Origin: Pseudomonas sp. PA15(2017)
Lineage (GTDB): Bacteria > Pseudomonadota > Gammaproteobacteria > Pseudomonadales > Pseudomonadaceae
DNA: 64,000 bases
Assembly (NCBI RefSeq): GCF_001945395.1
Contig: NZ_MSXV01000038.1
Coordinates: forward strand, 1 to 64,000
Direction of reading: 5' to 3'
Every line of letters begins with the position of its first letter. Position 1 is the first letter of the stretch. This document shows, one piece after another, positions 1-8,665 of the stretch. Position numbers and translations under genes: made by a program. Under the pieces are notes generated by a model, which did not search any database, was not told the origin of the DNA, and saw only the letters and a program-made list of their open reading frames with translations.

Positions 1-26
1 GGGTAAGACGGGCATGTTTATGCAAG

Positions 27-94
27 TTCATCCGGGGCTCCTGGAAGGCTGTGTTGGTCGCGCTTCCAGAATTCCGGGAACGCCCCGGATGAAC
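27..94. repeat. Long imperfect inverted repeat (stem-loop)
   Basis: The arms gttcatccggggc (27-39) and gccccggatgaac (82-94) are perfectly complementary over 13 bases, and an inner pair, ctggaag and cttccag, extends the fold. There is no T-tract, so this is not a clear terminator. It lies at the window edge beside a copy of a dispersed repeat. It may be the end of an upstream transcript or part of that repeat; the sequence does not decide. Confidence 0.5.
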
Positions 95-107
95 AACCTA
101 CTGAGAG

Positions 108-164
108 ATCACACCTAGCTGCCAAAATCGACGAGCCTGTAGTGAAAGATTATGAACAGGTTCT
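108..164. repeat. Partial copy of MITE-like dispersed repeat (copy 1)
   Basis: The segment ctgccaaaatcgac followed by aaagattatgaacagg (145-160) matches the right ends of the elements at 2903-3131 and 59136-59288. The left part is not recognisable here, so this is a truncated or diverged copy. It lies downstream of gcd. Confidence 0.55.
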
Positions 165-230
165 CAGAGGCGGATACAGGGCCGCGCGCTACCTCGGCGC
201 GCATCTGCAAATCAGGCCGTCGAGCGACGC

Positions 231-273
231 CTGGAAAAGAAAAGCCCCTGCAGCACGGCTGCGGCAGGGGCTT
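231..273 (-). terminator. Rho-independent terminator of gcd
   Basis: On the minus strand, aagcccctgc pairs with gcaggggctt (positions 264-273 with 242-251). The stem is followed by the T-rich run ttttctttt (241 to about 232). It starts within 10 bases of the gcd stop codon at 280. Confidence 0.85.
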
Positions 274-279
274 GGCGGC

Positions 280-2715
280 TCAGTCCGGCAGTGCGTAAGC
301 GATGACGTAATCGCCACGATCTGGCGAGTTACGTGCGCCACCGGCCGAGATCACGATGTACTGCTTGCCGGTGGCCGGATCCTTGTAGCTGATCGGCGTG
401 CCCTGGCTGCCGACCGGCAAGCGGCCCTTCCAGACCTCCTGCCCGGTGCTGCTGTCGTAAGCGCGCAGGTAGTAATCCTGGGTGGCGGCTATGAACAGCA
501 GGCCGCTCTGGGTGGACAACGTGCCACCGATGGTCGGCATGCCGACCGGAATCGGCAGATGCATCTTGATACCCATCGGGCCGGTGTCCTGCACGGTGCC
601 AACCGGTACCTGCCAGGCGATCTGCCGAGTGTTCAGGTCAACGGCGGTCAGGGTGCCGAACGGCGGCTTCTGGCACGGGATATCCAGCGGCGAGGTGAAG
701 CGCAGCTTGGCGTTGATCGCATACGGTGTGCCTTCCAGCGGCACCGCGGCGTTGGCGATATTGGCTGCCTCGCCGCCGTCGTTCCTCGCCGCACTGCCCT
801 CGGCAGGCTGGGGAATCAGCTGTACTTGCAGGCCGACGCGCATGTCGTTGACGAACAAGTAGTTGCGCGTCGGGTCGACCGACAGGCCACCCCAATTCAT
901 GCCGCCCAGCGAGCCTGGCAGGTTCAGCGACGGGTCGGTGCCCGGCGCGGTGAACAGGCCGTCATAACGCATCGATTTGAACTTGATGCGGCACATCAGC
1001 TGGTCGAATGGCGTCGCGCCCCACATGTCCGACTCGGTCAGCGTATCGGCCCCGATCTGCGGCATGCCGACGGAAACCGGCTGGGTAGGCGAGTAGCTCT
1101 CGCCCTTGATCTGCCCCGGCTGCACCGGACGCTCCTGCACCTCGGTCAGCGGCTTGCCGGTCAGGCGATCGAGCACGAACAGCTGGCCGGCCTTGGTACC
1201 GAATACCAGCGCTGGTACCTTACTGCCATCGGCCTGGGTAAAGTCGATCAGGCTGGGCTGCATCGGCACGTCGAAGTCCCAGAGGTCGTTGTGCACGACT
1301 TGGTAGACCCATTTCTCGTTGCCGGTGGTGGCGTCCAGTGCCAGCATCGAGGCGCCGTACTTGCGATCCAGCGCGGTGTGCTTGACGCCCCACAGGTCGA
1401 TGGCAGCGCTGCCGACCGGCATGAACACCGTGTTGGAGTCCGGGTCGTAGGACATCGGCGCCCACACGTTGGGCGTGGAACGGGTGTAGGTGTCGCCCGC
1501 CGCAGGCGCTTCGCGCTCGTCCGGGTTGCCTGGGTCGAAGGCCCAGCGCAGTTCGCCGGTGATCACGTCGAAGCCGCGCATCACCCCGCCCGGCATGTCG
1601 GTGCTGACGTTATCGGCCACCCGGCCACCCACTACTACTGTAGTGCCGGCCAGGGTCGGTGCCGAGGTCAGCGAGTACTGCCCCGCGTCGGCGCCCTTGC
1701 CGATACCGGCCTTGAGGTCGACACGGCCCTGCACGCCGAAATCCGCGCAGAATTCACCGGTAGTGGCATCCAGGGCGATCAGTTCGGACTCGATGCTGTT
1801 CATCAGGATGCGCTGCTGGCAAACAGCACCCGCCGGCACGCTGGGCACCTTGATAGGCGTGGAGTTCGGCTGCGTCGGCTGAGCGATGGGCCGGGTGGCG
1901 TCGAAATACGCCAGGCCGCGGCAGCGCATCCACTTCTTCTGCTGGGCGTTGATCTGCCGGTTCCAGATTTCCTTGCCGGTGGCCGCTTCCAGGGCGATCA
2001 CGTTGTTGTGCGGAGTACACAGGAATACCCGGTCACCGACCTGCAGCGGCGTCTGCTGGTCTTCGGCGCCATTGCCGGTCGGGCTCTGCGGTACGTCACC
2101 GGTGCGGTAGGTCCAGGCGACCTGTAGCGCCTTGACGTTCTCGGGCGTGATCTGGTCAAGCGCGACGAACCGCGAGCCGCCAGGCGTGTTGCCGTAGTGC
2201 TCCCAGTTCTGCTGCGCCTCGCTCGCCGGTGTTGCCACCGGCAACTGGCCACTGGCGGCTACCACCGGATGGGGCTGGAACATGCCCCACACCGCGGCAC
2301 CGAAGCCCAGCGTCAACACGCCAGCGGCGACGAAGGCCGGTGCCGGCGTCGCGGCACGGCGGCTACCGCGCTGCAACAGCGGGACGGACAGCGCCACACA
2401 GATCATGAAACCAGTGGGCACCATGAGGCGGGAGATCAGCGGCCAGAAATCCAGCCCGGCATCCCATAATGACCAGGCCAGCGAGCCGACGAACACCAGT
2501 GCGAACAGCACACCACCGGAAATCCGTGCGCGCATGATCTGCACGGCCGCCGCCAGCATCATCACGCCGGCAATCAGGAAATACACGCTGCCGCCTAGCG
2601 CGACCAGGCGGTAACCCTGGATGCCGAAGAACAGCCCAGTCGCCAGGATGACCAAGCCGAGCGCAGCGAGCCAAAGGCGTGCGACAGCCGAAGGTGGTGA
2701 TGAATCATTTGCCAT
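280..2715 (-). CDS. gcd: Membrane-bound PQQ-dependent glucose dehydrogenase
   Basis: Oxidises glucose and other aldoses to the lactone in the periplasm and passes electrons to ubiquinone. The 811-residue protein has the family layout: about five hydrophobic segments in the first 150 residues, then an eight-bladed quinoprotein beta-propeller. Visible blade sequences include NVKALQVAWTYRTGDVPQSP, GKEIWNRQIN and NEKWVYQVVHNDLWDFDVP, and the C-terminal end GKQYIVISAGGARNSPDRG is typical of Gcd. The length fits the family (about 800). I use the ATG at 2715; an in-frame GTG at 2727 would add four residues, and neither has a strong ribosome site. The gene is monocistronic, with a perfect TATAAT box upstream and a strong terminator after it. 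Confident call. Confidence 0.96.
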   Translation of the reverse strand: MANDSSPPSAVARLWLAALGLVILATGLFFGIQGYRLVALGGSVYFLIAGVMMLAAAVQIMRARISGGVLFALVFVGSLAWSLWDAGLDFWPLISRLMVPTGFMICVALSVPLLQRGSRRAATPAPAFVAAGVLTLGFGAAVWGMFQPHPVVAASGQLPVATPASEAQQNWEHYGNTPGGSRFVALDQITPENVKALQVAWTYRTGDVPQSPTGNGAEDQQTPLQVGDRVFLCTPHNNVIALEAATGKEIWNRQINAQQKKWMRCRGLAYFDATRPIAQPTQPNSTPIKVPSVPAGAVCQQRILMNSIESELIALDATTGEFCADFGVQGRVDLKAGIGKGADAGQYSLTSAPTLAGTTVVVGGRVADNVSTDMPGGVMRGFDVITGELRWAFDPGNPDEREAPAAGDTYTRSTPNVWAPMSYDPDSNTVFMPVGSAAIDLWGVKHTALDRKYGASMLALDATTGNEKWVYQVVHNDLWDFDVPMQPSLIDFTQADGSKVPALVFGTKAGQLFVLDRLTGKPLTEVQERPVQPGQIKGESYSPTQPVSVGMPQIGADTLTESDMWGATPFDQLMCRIKFKSMRYDGLFTAPGTDPSLNLPGSLGGMNWGGLSVDPTRNYLFVNDMRVGLQVQLIPQPAEGSAARNDGGEAANIANAAVPLEGTPYAINAKLRFTSPLDIPCQKPPFGTLTAVDLNTRQIAWQVPVGTVQDTGPMGIKMHLPIPVGMPTIGGTLSTQSGLLFIAATQDYYLRAYDSSTGQEVWKGRLPVGSQGTPISYKDPATGKQYIVISAGGARNSPDRGDYVIAYALPD

Positions 2716-2767
2716 CGAAAAACCCACGAAATCGTTACAAAAGAGCCCAACGGGCGGTTAACCAGAA

Positions 2768-2796
2768 ATTATACAAGCGCAGCGGTCGCCGAAACA
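2768..2796 (-). promoter_or_regulatory. Candidate sigma-70 promoter of gcd
   Basis: The minus strand carries a perfect -10 box TATAAT (2773-2768). The hexamer 17 bases upstream, TGTTTC (2796-2791), is a poor -35 match. It lies 52 bases upstream of the gcd ATG. The call rests on the -10 box alone. Confidence 0.4.
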
Positions 2797-2902
2797 TTCG
2801 GAAACATGAAGTTATTCATCTATATGTATCAGGTTTGCCGATGTTGGTCGGGGTTGATTTTTCGACGCTGGAATGGCGGCTTGAACTCAGCCGCCTTCCT
2901 CA

Positions 2903-3131
2903 GAGCCTGTTCAAAGTCTTGTATCTGCATGAAGAGGCAACTACAAGGCAGAAGCAGCCGTGCGCCGATCCACTGTGGGAGCGCGCCATACGCGCGAAAA
3001 ATCGCGGGCATGGCGCGCTCCCACAGGTAATCACCAGTCCATCCTTTAATCACCAGTCCATCCTTCGGGAATGATCGGCCGCTTCCGCCACCTAGCCGCC
3101 AAACCTGGGCCCAAAGATTATGAACAGGCTC
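2903..3131. repeat. MITE-like element with terminal inverted repeats (copy 2)
   Basis: A 229-bp non-coding element. The left end gagcctgttcaaagtctt and the right end aaagattatgaacaggctc are near-perfect inverted repeats. The inner sequence gcaactacaaggcagaag and the block cgggaatgatcggccgct match the copy at 59136-59288. Compared with that copy it carries two extra pieces: a REP-like hairpin (2972-3036) and a tandem 19-bp duplication, taatcaccagtccatcctt, at 3028-3046 and 3047-3065. No transposase is encoded. The parent element was not recognised. Confidence 0.65.
2972..3036. repeat. REP-like palindrome inside the MITE-like element
   Basis: The arms ctgtgggagcgcgccat and atggcgcgctcccacag enclose acgcgcgaaaaatcgcgggc. 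This is the Pseudomonas REP type (CTGTGGGAGCG…CGCTCCCACAG). The shorter element at 59136 lacks it, so it looks like a later insertion. Confidence 0.75.
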
Positions 3132-3698
3132 TTACAGGGTGTGCTCGTAGAGAATTGCCGCGCCCACGCCGATCAATACCAGGCCGCCGAGAATTTCCGC
3201 TTTGCGGCCAATGGCAGTGCCGATCAGGCGGCCGAGCATCACGCCAACGGTCACCATGGTCATGGTCGCCAGACCGATGGCCAGTGCGGCGAACCAGATA
3301 TTCACGTCGACGAATGCCAGGCCGACACCGACGGCCAGCGCGTCGATACTGGTGGCGAACGCCGTGGCGGCCAGCAGCCAGAAGGAATGGGACTTGGGTT
3401 TGTCTTCTTCGGTATCGTCGTTTTCGGGCTGCAGGCCGGCGTAGATCATATGGCCGCCGAGCAGCAACAGCAGCGTGAAGGCGATCCAGTGATCCCACTC
3501 CTCCACGTACCCCGCCGCCGCCTGGCCAATGAACCAGCCGACCACCGGGGTGATGGCTTCGATCACGCCAAAGATCAGGCCGGTGCGCAGTGCATCGAGA
3601 AACCTGGGTTTATGCAGCGAGGCACCTTTGCCGACAGCGGCAGCAAAGGCATCGGTGGACATGGCGAAGGCCAGGAAAACAAGAGAAAGGAGGCTCAC
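3132..3698 (-). CDS. mntP: Manganese efflux pump MntP
   Basis: Exports Mn(II) across the inner membrane. The 188-residue protein has six hydrophobic segments and the family's two acidic transmembrane motifs, [15 protein letters not shown] near residue 14 and [13 protein letters not shown] near residue 118. The length fits the family. The GTG at 3698 is chosen because the following residues align with the usual MntP N-terminus. The stop codon lies at the edge of the MITE-like element. Regulation is unusually clear: a yybP-ykoY manganese riboswitch fills the leader (separate entry), so expression should rise with Mn(II). Confidence 0.95.
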   Translation of the reverse strand: MSLLSLVFLAFAMSTDAFAAAVGKGASLHKPRFLDALRTGLIFGVIEAITPVVGWFIGQAAAGYVEEWDHWIAFTLLLLLGGHMIYAGLQPENDDTEEDKPKSHSFWLLAATAFATSIDALAVGVGLAFVDVNIWFAALAIGLATMTMVTVGVMLGRLIGTAIGRKAEILGGLVLIGVGAAILYEHTL

Positions 3699-3734
3699 GG
3701 TTACGTCTCGGTCGGGCTATGAGTCAATGACGGA

Positions 3735-3868
3735 TACACGCGCCCGACCTTAGGCACGTATCTGTCATTGGTCTCACCAACCGAAAGGTGTTCGTACCAC
3801 GGCTGCTGCCGAGAATGTTGATACGAACGCTGCCGAGCGAACCCGGAAGCAGGCTACTCCCCAAAGAG
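3735..3868 (-). promoter_or_regulatory. yybP-ykoY manganese riboswitch upstream of mntP
   Basis: Read on the minus strand, the leader contains the conserved blocks of the yybP-ykoY aptamer: ggggagtagcc (3862-3852), the complementary pair cgttcgtatcaac and gtggtacgaacacc, and ggtgagaccaatgacag (3778-3762). A following pair, gacagatacgtgc with gcgcgtgtatccgtc, and the alternative pair ggtcggg with cccgacc give a plausible switching hairpin before the mntP start at 3698. The family is known to sense Mn(II) and to precede mntP. Boundaries are approximate. Confidence 0.88.
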
Positions 3869-3997
3869 GCCCGCACTTTACTCAAAAGCGCCGCGCGAAA
3901 AAACCATTTTTTCTGCCGGGAAATCGCTTGCCAGGGCGGACAAGGCCTGGTCGGGTCAGGCGTGCGCGCTGTCGACTGGCCAGCTCGCTGGCGTAGG

Positions 3998-4045
3998 ATA
4001 AAACAGGGGCCGCACGGCCCCAAAAGGGCGGCTCGGCGAGCCGCC
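3998..4045 (-). terminator. Terminator of the 2-hydroxyacid dehydrogenase operon
   Basis: Two hairpins follow the stop codon at 4057 on the minus strand: ggcggctcgccgagccgcc (4045-4027), then ggggccgtgcggcccc (4021-4006) followed by tgttttat. The second is a standard intrinsic terminator. It separates this operon from the mntP riboswitch leader downstream. Confidence 0.8.
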
Positions 4046-4056
4046 ATCCGCAAGAC

Positions 4057-5013
4057 TCAGCCGGTGACGCTGCCGTTCGGCTTGCGCCCGGCGAACACGT
4101 CCACCAGGCTGGCGACGACCATCTGCCCCATGCGCGTACGGGTCTGCACCGTGGCGCTGGCGCGGTGCGGCTGCAGCACCACCTGCTCGAGTTCGAACAG
4201 TTCGCCTGGCACCTGGGGCTCATCGGCGAACACATCGAGTCCGGCACCGGCGATCTGCCCGCTCTGCAGCGCGGCGACCAGGGCAGGCTCGTCGACCAGC
4301 TTGCCGCGAGCGATGTTGATCAGGTAACTGTCGCGCCCCAGGGCATGCAGCACCTCGGCGTTGACGATGGCCTCACCCTTGTCCGCGGCCGCCGCCAGGA
4401 TCAGCGCATCGCTGCCATTGGCCAGGCTCGGCAGATCGGCCACGAAGGTGTGCGGCACATCGTTCATCGGCTGTAGATCGGTGTAGCTGATCGGGCAACC
4501 GAAGGCCGCGGCACGGGCGGCCACCGCGCGCCCTACCCGACCCATGCCGACGATGCCGATGCGCATGCCGGAGAACTGCCGGGCCAGCGGTAACGGCACC
4601 AGCGGCGTGGCGCTTTTCGCCCATTGGCCGCTGCGCACGTAGCGATCCCCGGTGCTGATGCCGCGGCACAGGTCGATCAGCAGGCCGATGGCCAGGTCGG
4701 CGACGTCTTCGGTCAGCGCGCCGATGGTGGCGGTGACCTGAATGCCGCGGTCACGGGCATAGGCCAGATCGATCGCATCGGTACCCACACCGTTGACCGC
4801 CACCACTTCGAGATTCGGCAACTGCGCCATCACCGCCTGGCTGATGCCGGTGTGCCCGCCGGTGATCACCCCGCGGATGTTGGCGCCGTGCTGCGCCAGG
4901 TAAGCGGCCTTGTCGGCCTGCTCGTAGTAACGGCGAATGGTGAACAGCTCGTCGAGCTGGTCGCGGATCTCTGGAATCAGGATGGGGCTGAGCTGCAGGA
5001 CTTCTGGTTTCAT
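4057..5013 (-). CDS. D-isomer-specific 2-hydroxyacid dehydrogenase
   Basis: An NAD(P)H-dependent 2-oxoacid reductase or 2-hydroxyacid dehydrogenase of the GhrB/GyaR type, 318 residues. The nucleotide-binding motif is GIVGMGRVGRA (about residues 154-164). The substrate-binding and catalytic residues appear in NIARGKLVDE (Arg), DVFADEPQVP (Glu) and LQPHRASAT (His). It is the last gene of an operon with an SDR, an FAH-family hydrolase and an MFS transporter, so glyoxylate, hydroxypyruvate or a sugar-acid-derived 2-oxoacid is a plausible substrate. The exact substrate cannot be read from the sequence. Confidence 0.9.
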   Translation of the reverse strand: MKPEVLQLSPILIPEIRDQLDELFTIRRYYEQADKAAYLAQHGANIRGVITGGHTGISQAVMAQLPNLEVVAVNGVGTDAIDLAYARDRGIQVTATIGALTEDVADLAIGLLIDLCRGISTGDRYVRSGQWAKSATPLVPLPLARQFSGMRIGIVGMGRVGRAVAARAAAFGCPISYTDLQPMNDVPHTFVADLPSLANGSDALILAAAADKGEAIVNAEVLHALGRDSYLINIARGKLVDEPALVAALQSGQIAGAGLDVFADEPQVPGELFELEQVVLQPHRASATVQTRTRMGQMVVASLVDVFAGRKPNGSVTG

Positions 5014-5061
5014 GGGTACCTCGATTGTTGTCTTGGGCAGGTCGTATTGACGACGTGCCGA

Positions 5062-5826
5062 TCAGCCACGCCCGACGAAGGGCATGTTGGTGGCCATCAC
5101 GGTCATGTTCAGCACGTTGGCCGACAGCGGCAGTGCGGCCATGTAGCGCACTGCGTCGGCAACGTGGCTGACGTCGACCATCGGCTCGACGGCGATCTCG
5201 CCATTGGCCTGGCGCACACCTTTGGTCATGCGCACCGACAGCTCGGTCAGGGCATTGCCGATATCGATCTGGCTGCAGGCGATGCCGAACTCGCGGCCGT
5301 CGAGTGCCAGGGACTTGGTGAGCCCCAGGACCGCATGCTTGCTGGTGGTATAGGCGCTACTGCAGGGCCGCGGCGTGTGCGCCGAGATCGAGCCGTTGTT
5401 GATGATTCGCCCGCCCTGGGGCGACTGCTTGCGCATCAGCCGGAACGCGCCGCGCGCGCAGAGGAAAACGCCGTTGAGGTTGGTATCGATGACGTTGCGC
5501 CACTGCTCGACATCCAGTTCGTCCAGCGTCACGGGTGGCGTGTTGACGCCAGCGTTGTTGAAGATCACGTCGAGCCGGCCATAGGCCTCCTCGACGCTGG
5601 CGAACAGGGCGTCGACGCTAGCAGGATCACGGACATCGGTCGGCACCGCGATGGCGCTCTGGCCGCGGCTGCGGGCCGCCTCGACCATCGCCAGCAGCGG
5701 CTCGGGGCGACGCCCGGCGAGCACCAGGGAAAAACCGTCGGCCATCAGCGCTTCGGCCACGGCCTTGCCGATGCCGCTACCGGATCCGGTGATCAGGGCA
5801 ACCTTGTTCAAGGCTTGTTGGGGCAT
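5062..5826 (-). CDS. Short-chain dehydrogenase/reductase (SDR)
   Basis: A classical SDR of 254 residues. The cofactor motif is GSGSGIGKA near residue 14, with GRRPEP after beta-2 suggesting NADP preference. The NNAGVNTP structural motif, the catalytic Ser in NNGSISAH and the YTTSK catalytic pair are all present. It lies between the 2-hydroxyacid dehydrogenase and the FAH-family hydrolase in one transcription unit. In non-phosphorylating L-rhamnose and L-fucose pathways an SDR oxidises a 2-keto-3-deoxy acid that an FAH enzyme then cleaves. That parallel is suggestive, not proof. Confidence 0.88.
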   Translation of the reverse strand: MPQQALNKVALITGSGSGIGKAVAEALMADGFSLVLAGRRPEPLLAMVEAARSRGQSAIAVPTDVRDPASVDALFASVEEAYGRLDVIFNNAGVNTPPVTLDELDVEQWRNVIDTNLNGVFLCARGAFRLMRKQSPQGGRIINNGSISAHTPRPCSSAYTTSKHAVLGLTKSLALDGREFGIACSQIDIGNALTELSVRMTKGVRQANGEIAVEPMVDVSHVADAVRYMAALPLSANVLNMTVMATNMPFVGRG

Positions 5827-5904
5827 GGGTGGATCTCCTCAGTGAACGGTTCACGGCTTGTAGTTCTGCCGATACGAAATGATCAGAACCCTTGTGAGAA
5901 CGGG

Positions 5905-5945
5905 CCATGCCGGTGATTTCGCGAGCATGGCGCGCGCCCACAGGT
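5905..5945. repeat. Degenerate REP-like palindrome
   Basis: The segment gggccatgcc…gagcatggcgcgcgcccacagg resembles the right arm of the REP at 2972-3036 (atggcgcgctcccacagg), but the left arm is decayed. It sits in the 135-base gap between the SDR and the FAH-family gene. Confidence 0.45.
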
Positions 5946-5961
5946 GACGGTTGAGCGAACT

Positions 5962-6657
5962 CTAACGGCGGCTGCCAACCTGCATTTCCAGCTCGGCCAC
6001 GCCGTCGATGCCGGCGTTGATCACATCGCCGGGGTTCAAGGCGGCGACGCCGTGGGGGGTGCCGGTCATGATCAGGTCGCCCGGACGCAGCGGCACCAGG
6101 TGCGACAGCAGGCTGACCACCTCGCCGACCGAGAATATCTGCTCGTCGAGTGCGCTGCGCTGGCGTTCCTGACCATTCACGCTCAACCACACCGCGCCCT
6201 GCTCCGGATGCCCGACCGCTGCGACTGGCACAACCGCCGTGATCGGCGCGGCGCCTTCGAACACTTTAGCCATTTCCCAGGCCATGCCGGCGCTCTTTAC
6301 GCGCATCTGGATATCGCGGCGGGTCAGGTCGAGGCCGGCTGCGTAGCCCCACACGTGCTGTAGGGCATCGGCCTGGTCGATGGCGGTGCCAGCCTTGCCG
6401 ATCGCCACCACGAATTCGATCTCATGGCAGAACTCGTCGGTCATCGGCGGGTAGATCACCTCGCCCACCGCCTCGACCACAGCGCTGGCCGGTTTCATGA
6501 AGAACACCGGCGCCTCGGGTTTTACGTCACTGGCGCCTGGCCACGGGTAGTTGCGCCCCACGCAGAACACGCGGCCCACCGGAAAGCGCGCGGAGCTGCC
6601 GGCTACCGGCAGGCTCACCTGGGGCTCAGGGGTAAACACATAGGAAGGGGAAGTCAT
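5962..6657 (-). CDS. Fumarylacetoacetate hydrolase (FAH) family protein
   Basis: A metal-dependent C-C hydrolase of acylpyruvate type, 231 residues, the length of the short FAH class (fumarylpyruvate hydrolase, YcgM). Visible family features are GRVFCVGRNYPW near residue 30, the metal-binding acidic residues in CHEIEFVVAIGK and GYAAGLDLTRRDIQ, and the C-terminal PGDLIMTGTPHGVA. The ATG at 6657 begins the conserved domain; the frame stays open further upstream to 7050 but there it overlaps the MFS gene. Likely product cleavage is of a 2,4-dioxo acid. Whether the substrate comes from an aromatic or a sugar acid is not shown; no ring-cleaving dioxygenase lies nearby. Confidence 0.88.
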   Translation of the reverse strand: MTSPSYVFTPEPQVSLPVAGSSARFPVGRVFCVGRNYPWPGASDVKPEAPVFFMKPASAVVEAVGEVIYPPMTDEFCHEIEFVVAIGKAGTAIDQADALQHVWGYAAGLDLTRRDIQMRVKSAGMAWEMAKVFEGAAPITAVVPVAAVGHPEQGAVWLSVNGQERQRSALDEQIFSVGEVVSLLSHLVPLRPGDLIMTGTPHGVAALNPGDVINAGIDGVAELEMQVGSRR

Positions 6658-6680
6658 GGTTGGTGAACTCCTGTCTGGAG

Positions 6681-6705
6681 CGCTCAGCCTAAAGCCGGCT
6701 GAGCG
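6681..6705 (-). other. Intra-operon hairpin upstream of the FAH gene
   Basis: cgctcagcc and ggctgagcg form a perfect 9-bp stem with a 7-base loop in the gap between the MFS and FAH genes. There is no T-tract. It may stabilise or partly terminate the operon mRNA. Confidence 0.5.
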
Positions 6706-6758
6706 CGAGAAGTTGGACGAAAACCGCTTGCTCTTGGAGAAAACCAGCCAATTGCCGC

Positions 6759-8105
6759 TCAGCGTGCCTGCAACTGGATGCGATACAGCCGGCCCAGCAG
6801 CAGCGAGTACGACAGCGTGCCCATCAGCGCCACGCCACCGATGAACCAGAAGGCCATGGCGAACGAGCCCGTGGCCTGCACGATGGCGCCAATCACGATG
6901 GGCGTGACGATACCGCCGATGTTGGCCGCCAGACTGGTAACGCCGCCGGTCAGGCCGATCAGCTCCTTGGGCGCGACTTCCGAAACCGCCGCCCAGGACG
7001 ACGAGGCGATACCCTGGGCAAAGAACGCCAGGGTGAGGATGGCGATGCACAGCACGTTGGAGTCGGTGAAGTTGACCAGCACGATCGACATGCCGAGCAT
7101 CGAGCCCACCACCAACGGCAGCTTGCGTGCGAACGACAGCGAGTAGCCGCGGCGGATCAGCAGGTCAGAGACGATCCCCGCCAGCAGGATGCCCACCGTG
7201 GCACCGATGAACGGCATCACCGCGAAGATGCCGACCTTGATGATGGTCAGGTTGCGCTCTTCGATCAGATAGGTCGGGAACCAGGTCAGGAAGAAATACA
7301 GCGCCGAGGTGCTGGCGAACTTGCCGATGCAGATCGCCCACACCTGGCGGTAGCGGAACAACTCGGCGACCTGGCGCCAGTTGAACCTGGTGCGCTGCTG
7401 GCTGCTCTTGGCCAGCGCCCCGCCCTCCTCGATGTACTGCAATTCTTCCTTGCTGACCTTCTTGCAATTCATCGGATCGCGGTACAGGTAAAGCCAGATC
7501 ACCCCGAACACGATCCCCGCCGCGCCGGTGGTGTAGAAGATGTGCCGCCAGTCGTAGGTCGTCGCCAGCCACAGCAGCGCGCCGGTGAACAGTGCCGTAC
7601 CCAGGTACTGACCGCACACGTAGATGCTGCTGGCCATGCCGCGTTCACGGGCCGGGAACCACACCGTCACTGCCCGGCTGTTGGCGGGAAAGGCCGGCGC
7701 TTCCATGGCGCCGACCGCCAGGCGCAGGCCGAACAGCGCACCGAAGCTGCTGACCAGGCCCTGGCACACGGTGACCGCCGACCAACTGATCAGCGATACG
7801 CCGTAGGTGAGCCGCGAGCCGAAGCGGTCGGCCACGAACCCCGCCGGCACCAGGGCCAGGGCGTAGGTCCAGGCGAACGCCGAGAAGATCAGGCCCATCT
7901 GGATCTTGTCCAGGCCGAGGTCCTCGGCCATGAACGGCGCGGCGATGGAAATGTTCACCCGGTCGACGTAGTTGATGATGGTCGCGATCAGCAGCAGCGA
8001 CAGCATGAACCAGCGCCGACGGGTCGGCAGGCTGCGTGGTACGGCGGCCTCGGTGGCACCGGAGTGCTCGGCAGCAGCGGCCTGGGAAGTGGGAATGCTC
8101 GACAT
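6759..8105 (-). CDS. MFS transporter, anion:cation symporter family
   Basis: A 448-residue, 12-segment major facilitator of the ACS type, the family of glucarate, galactonate, phthalate and hydroxyphenylacetate porters. Visible motifs are IINYVDRVNISIAAPFM at the start of TM1, PAGFVADRFGSRLTYG (motif A loop) and the long TM6-TM7 loop. It is the first gene of an operon with an FAH hydrolase, an SDR and a 2-hydroxyacid dehydrogenase and is divergent from an AraC gene. It therefore probably imports the organic acid that the operon degrades, and the AraC protein probably controls it. Confidence 0.9.
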   Translation of the reverse strand: MSSIPTSQAAAAEHSGATEAAVPRSLPTRRRWFMLSLLLIATIINYVDRVNISIAAPFMAEDLGLDKIQMGLIFSAFAWTYALALVPAGFVADRFGSRLTYGVSLISWSAVTVCQGLVSSFGALFGLRLAVGAMEAPAFPANSRAVTVWFPARERGMASSIYVCGQYLGTALFTGALLWLATTYDWRHIFYTTGAAGIVFGVIWLYLYRDPMNCKKVSKEELQYIEEGGALAKSSQQRTRFNWRQVAELFRYRQVWAICIGKFASTSALYFFLTWFPTYLIEERNLTIIKVGIFAVMPFIGATVGILLAGIVSDLLIRRGYSLSFARKLPLVVGSMLGMSIVLVNFTDSNVLCIAILTLAFFAQGIASSSWAAVSEVAPKELIGLTGGVTSLAANIGGIVTPIVIGAIVQATGSFAMAFWFIGGVALMGTLSYSLLLGRLYRIQLQAR

Positions 8106-8665
8106 GGGTGACCTCTTGTAATTGGAATATCGAGTTTTTTCGGGCGAACGCGTCCTGCACCCGCGGTAACCGGGGTGAGCGTGTTCATGGGCGTTGGGGC
8201 TAGAAAATGGCGGCGCGCAGCATCAGCTCGCGCGACCGGGGCACGACGTTGGATGTGGGGGCGAATGGGCGGAGGGCGGTGAAACGGGGCGAGAAACCAT
8301 CGAGCTGCACCTGTGATTGTTTTTGGATGAGATGTCGCTGTGCATGGCCCACAAGGTGATCGTACAACCTTTGTAAATCAATATTTCCGTTAGATCGTTT
8401 TTTCTGGTGCCTTTCAGGTCGATTGAACCAGTCCAAAAAATCCTGCTGCACCGGGCTCCCCAGACAACCTGTCAAAACCGATTGAAAACACCGTGCTAGA
8501 GGCTTCTGTGGCTAAAATACGCCCCTCCCATATTTTGGACAGCCCCTCACGAGCAGCGCGGAGAATTATCGTCGTTGCGAAGGCAGATCATCGTACAACC
8601 CGCTTGCCAGAGCGCTTCGCGAGCATCCAATATGTTGCGAAACATTCTTGATAGAGAGCGGGTAC
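8106..8665. promoter_or_regulatory. Divergent control region with repeated ATCGTACAACC
   Basis: The 560 bases between the MFS and AraC genes hold no convincing gene. The 11-mer ATCGTACAACC occurs twice in the same orientation, at 8359-8369 and 8590-8600. AraC proteins often bind direct repeats, so these are candidate sites. The stretch 8365-8405 is AT-rich and could hold promoter elements. Confidence 0.45.

Noticed and set aside
142..2127. Long plus-strand frame opposite gcd
   Set aside because: It is a high-GC antisense shadow with Arg/Gln/His-rich composition and no family motif; the minus-strand frame is a full Gcd.
4624..5916. Long plus-strand frame opposite the SDR and dehydrogenase genes
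   Set aside because: Spans two real minus-strand genes and the gap between them, with antisense-type composition.
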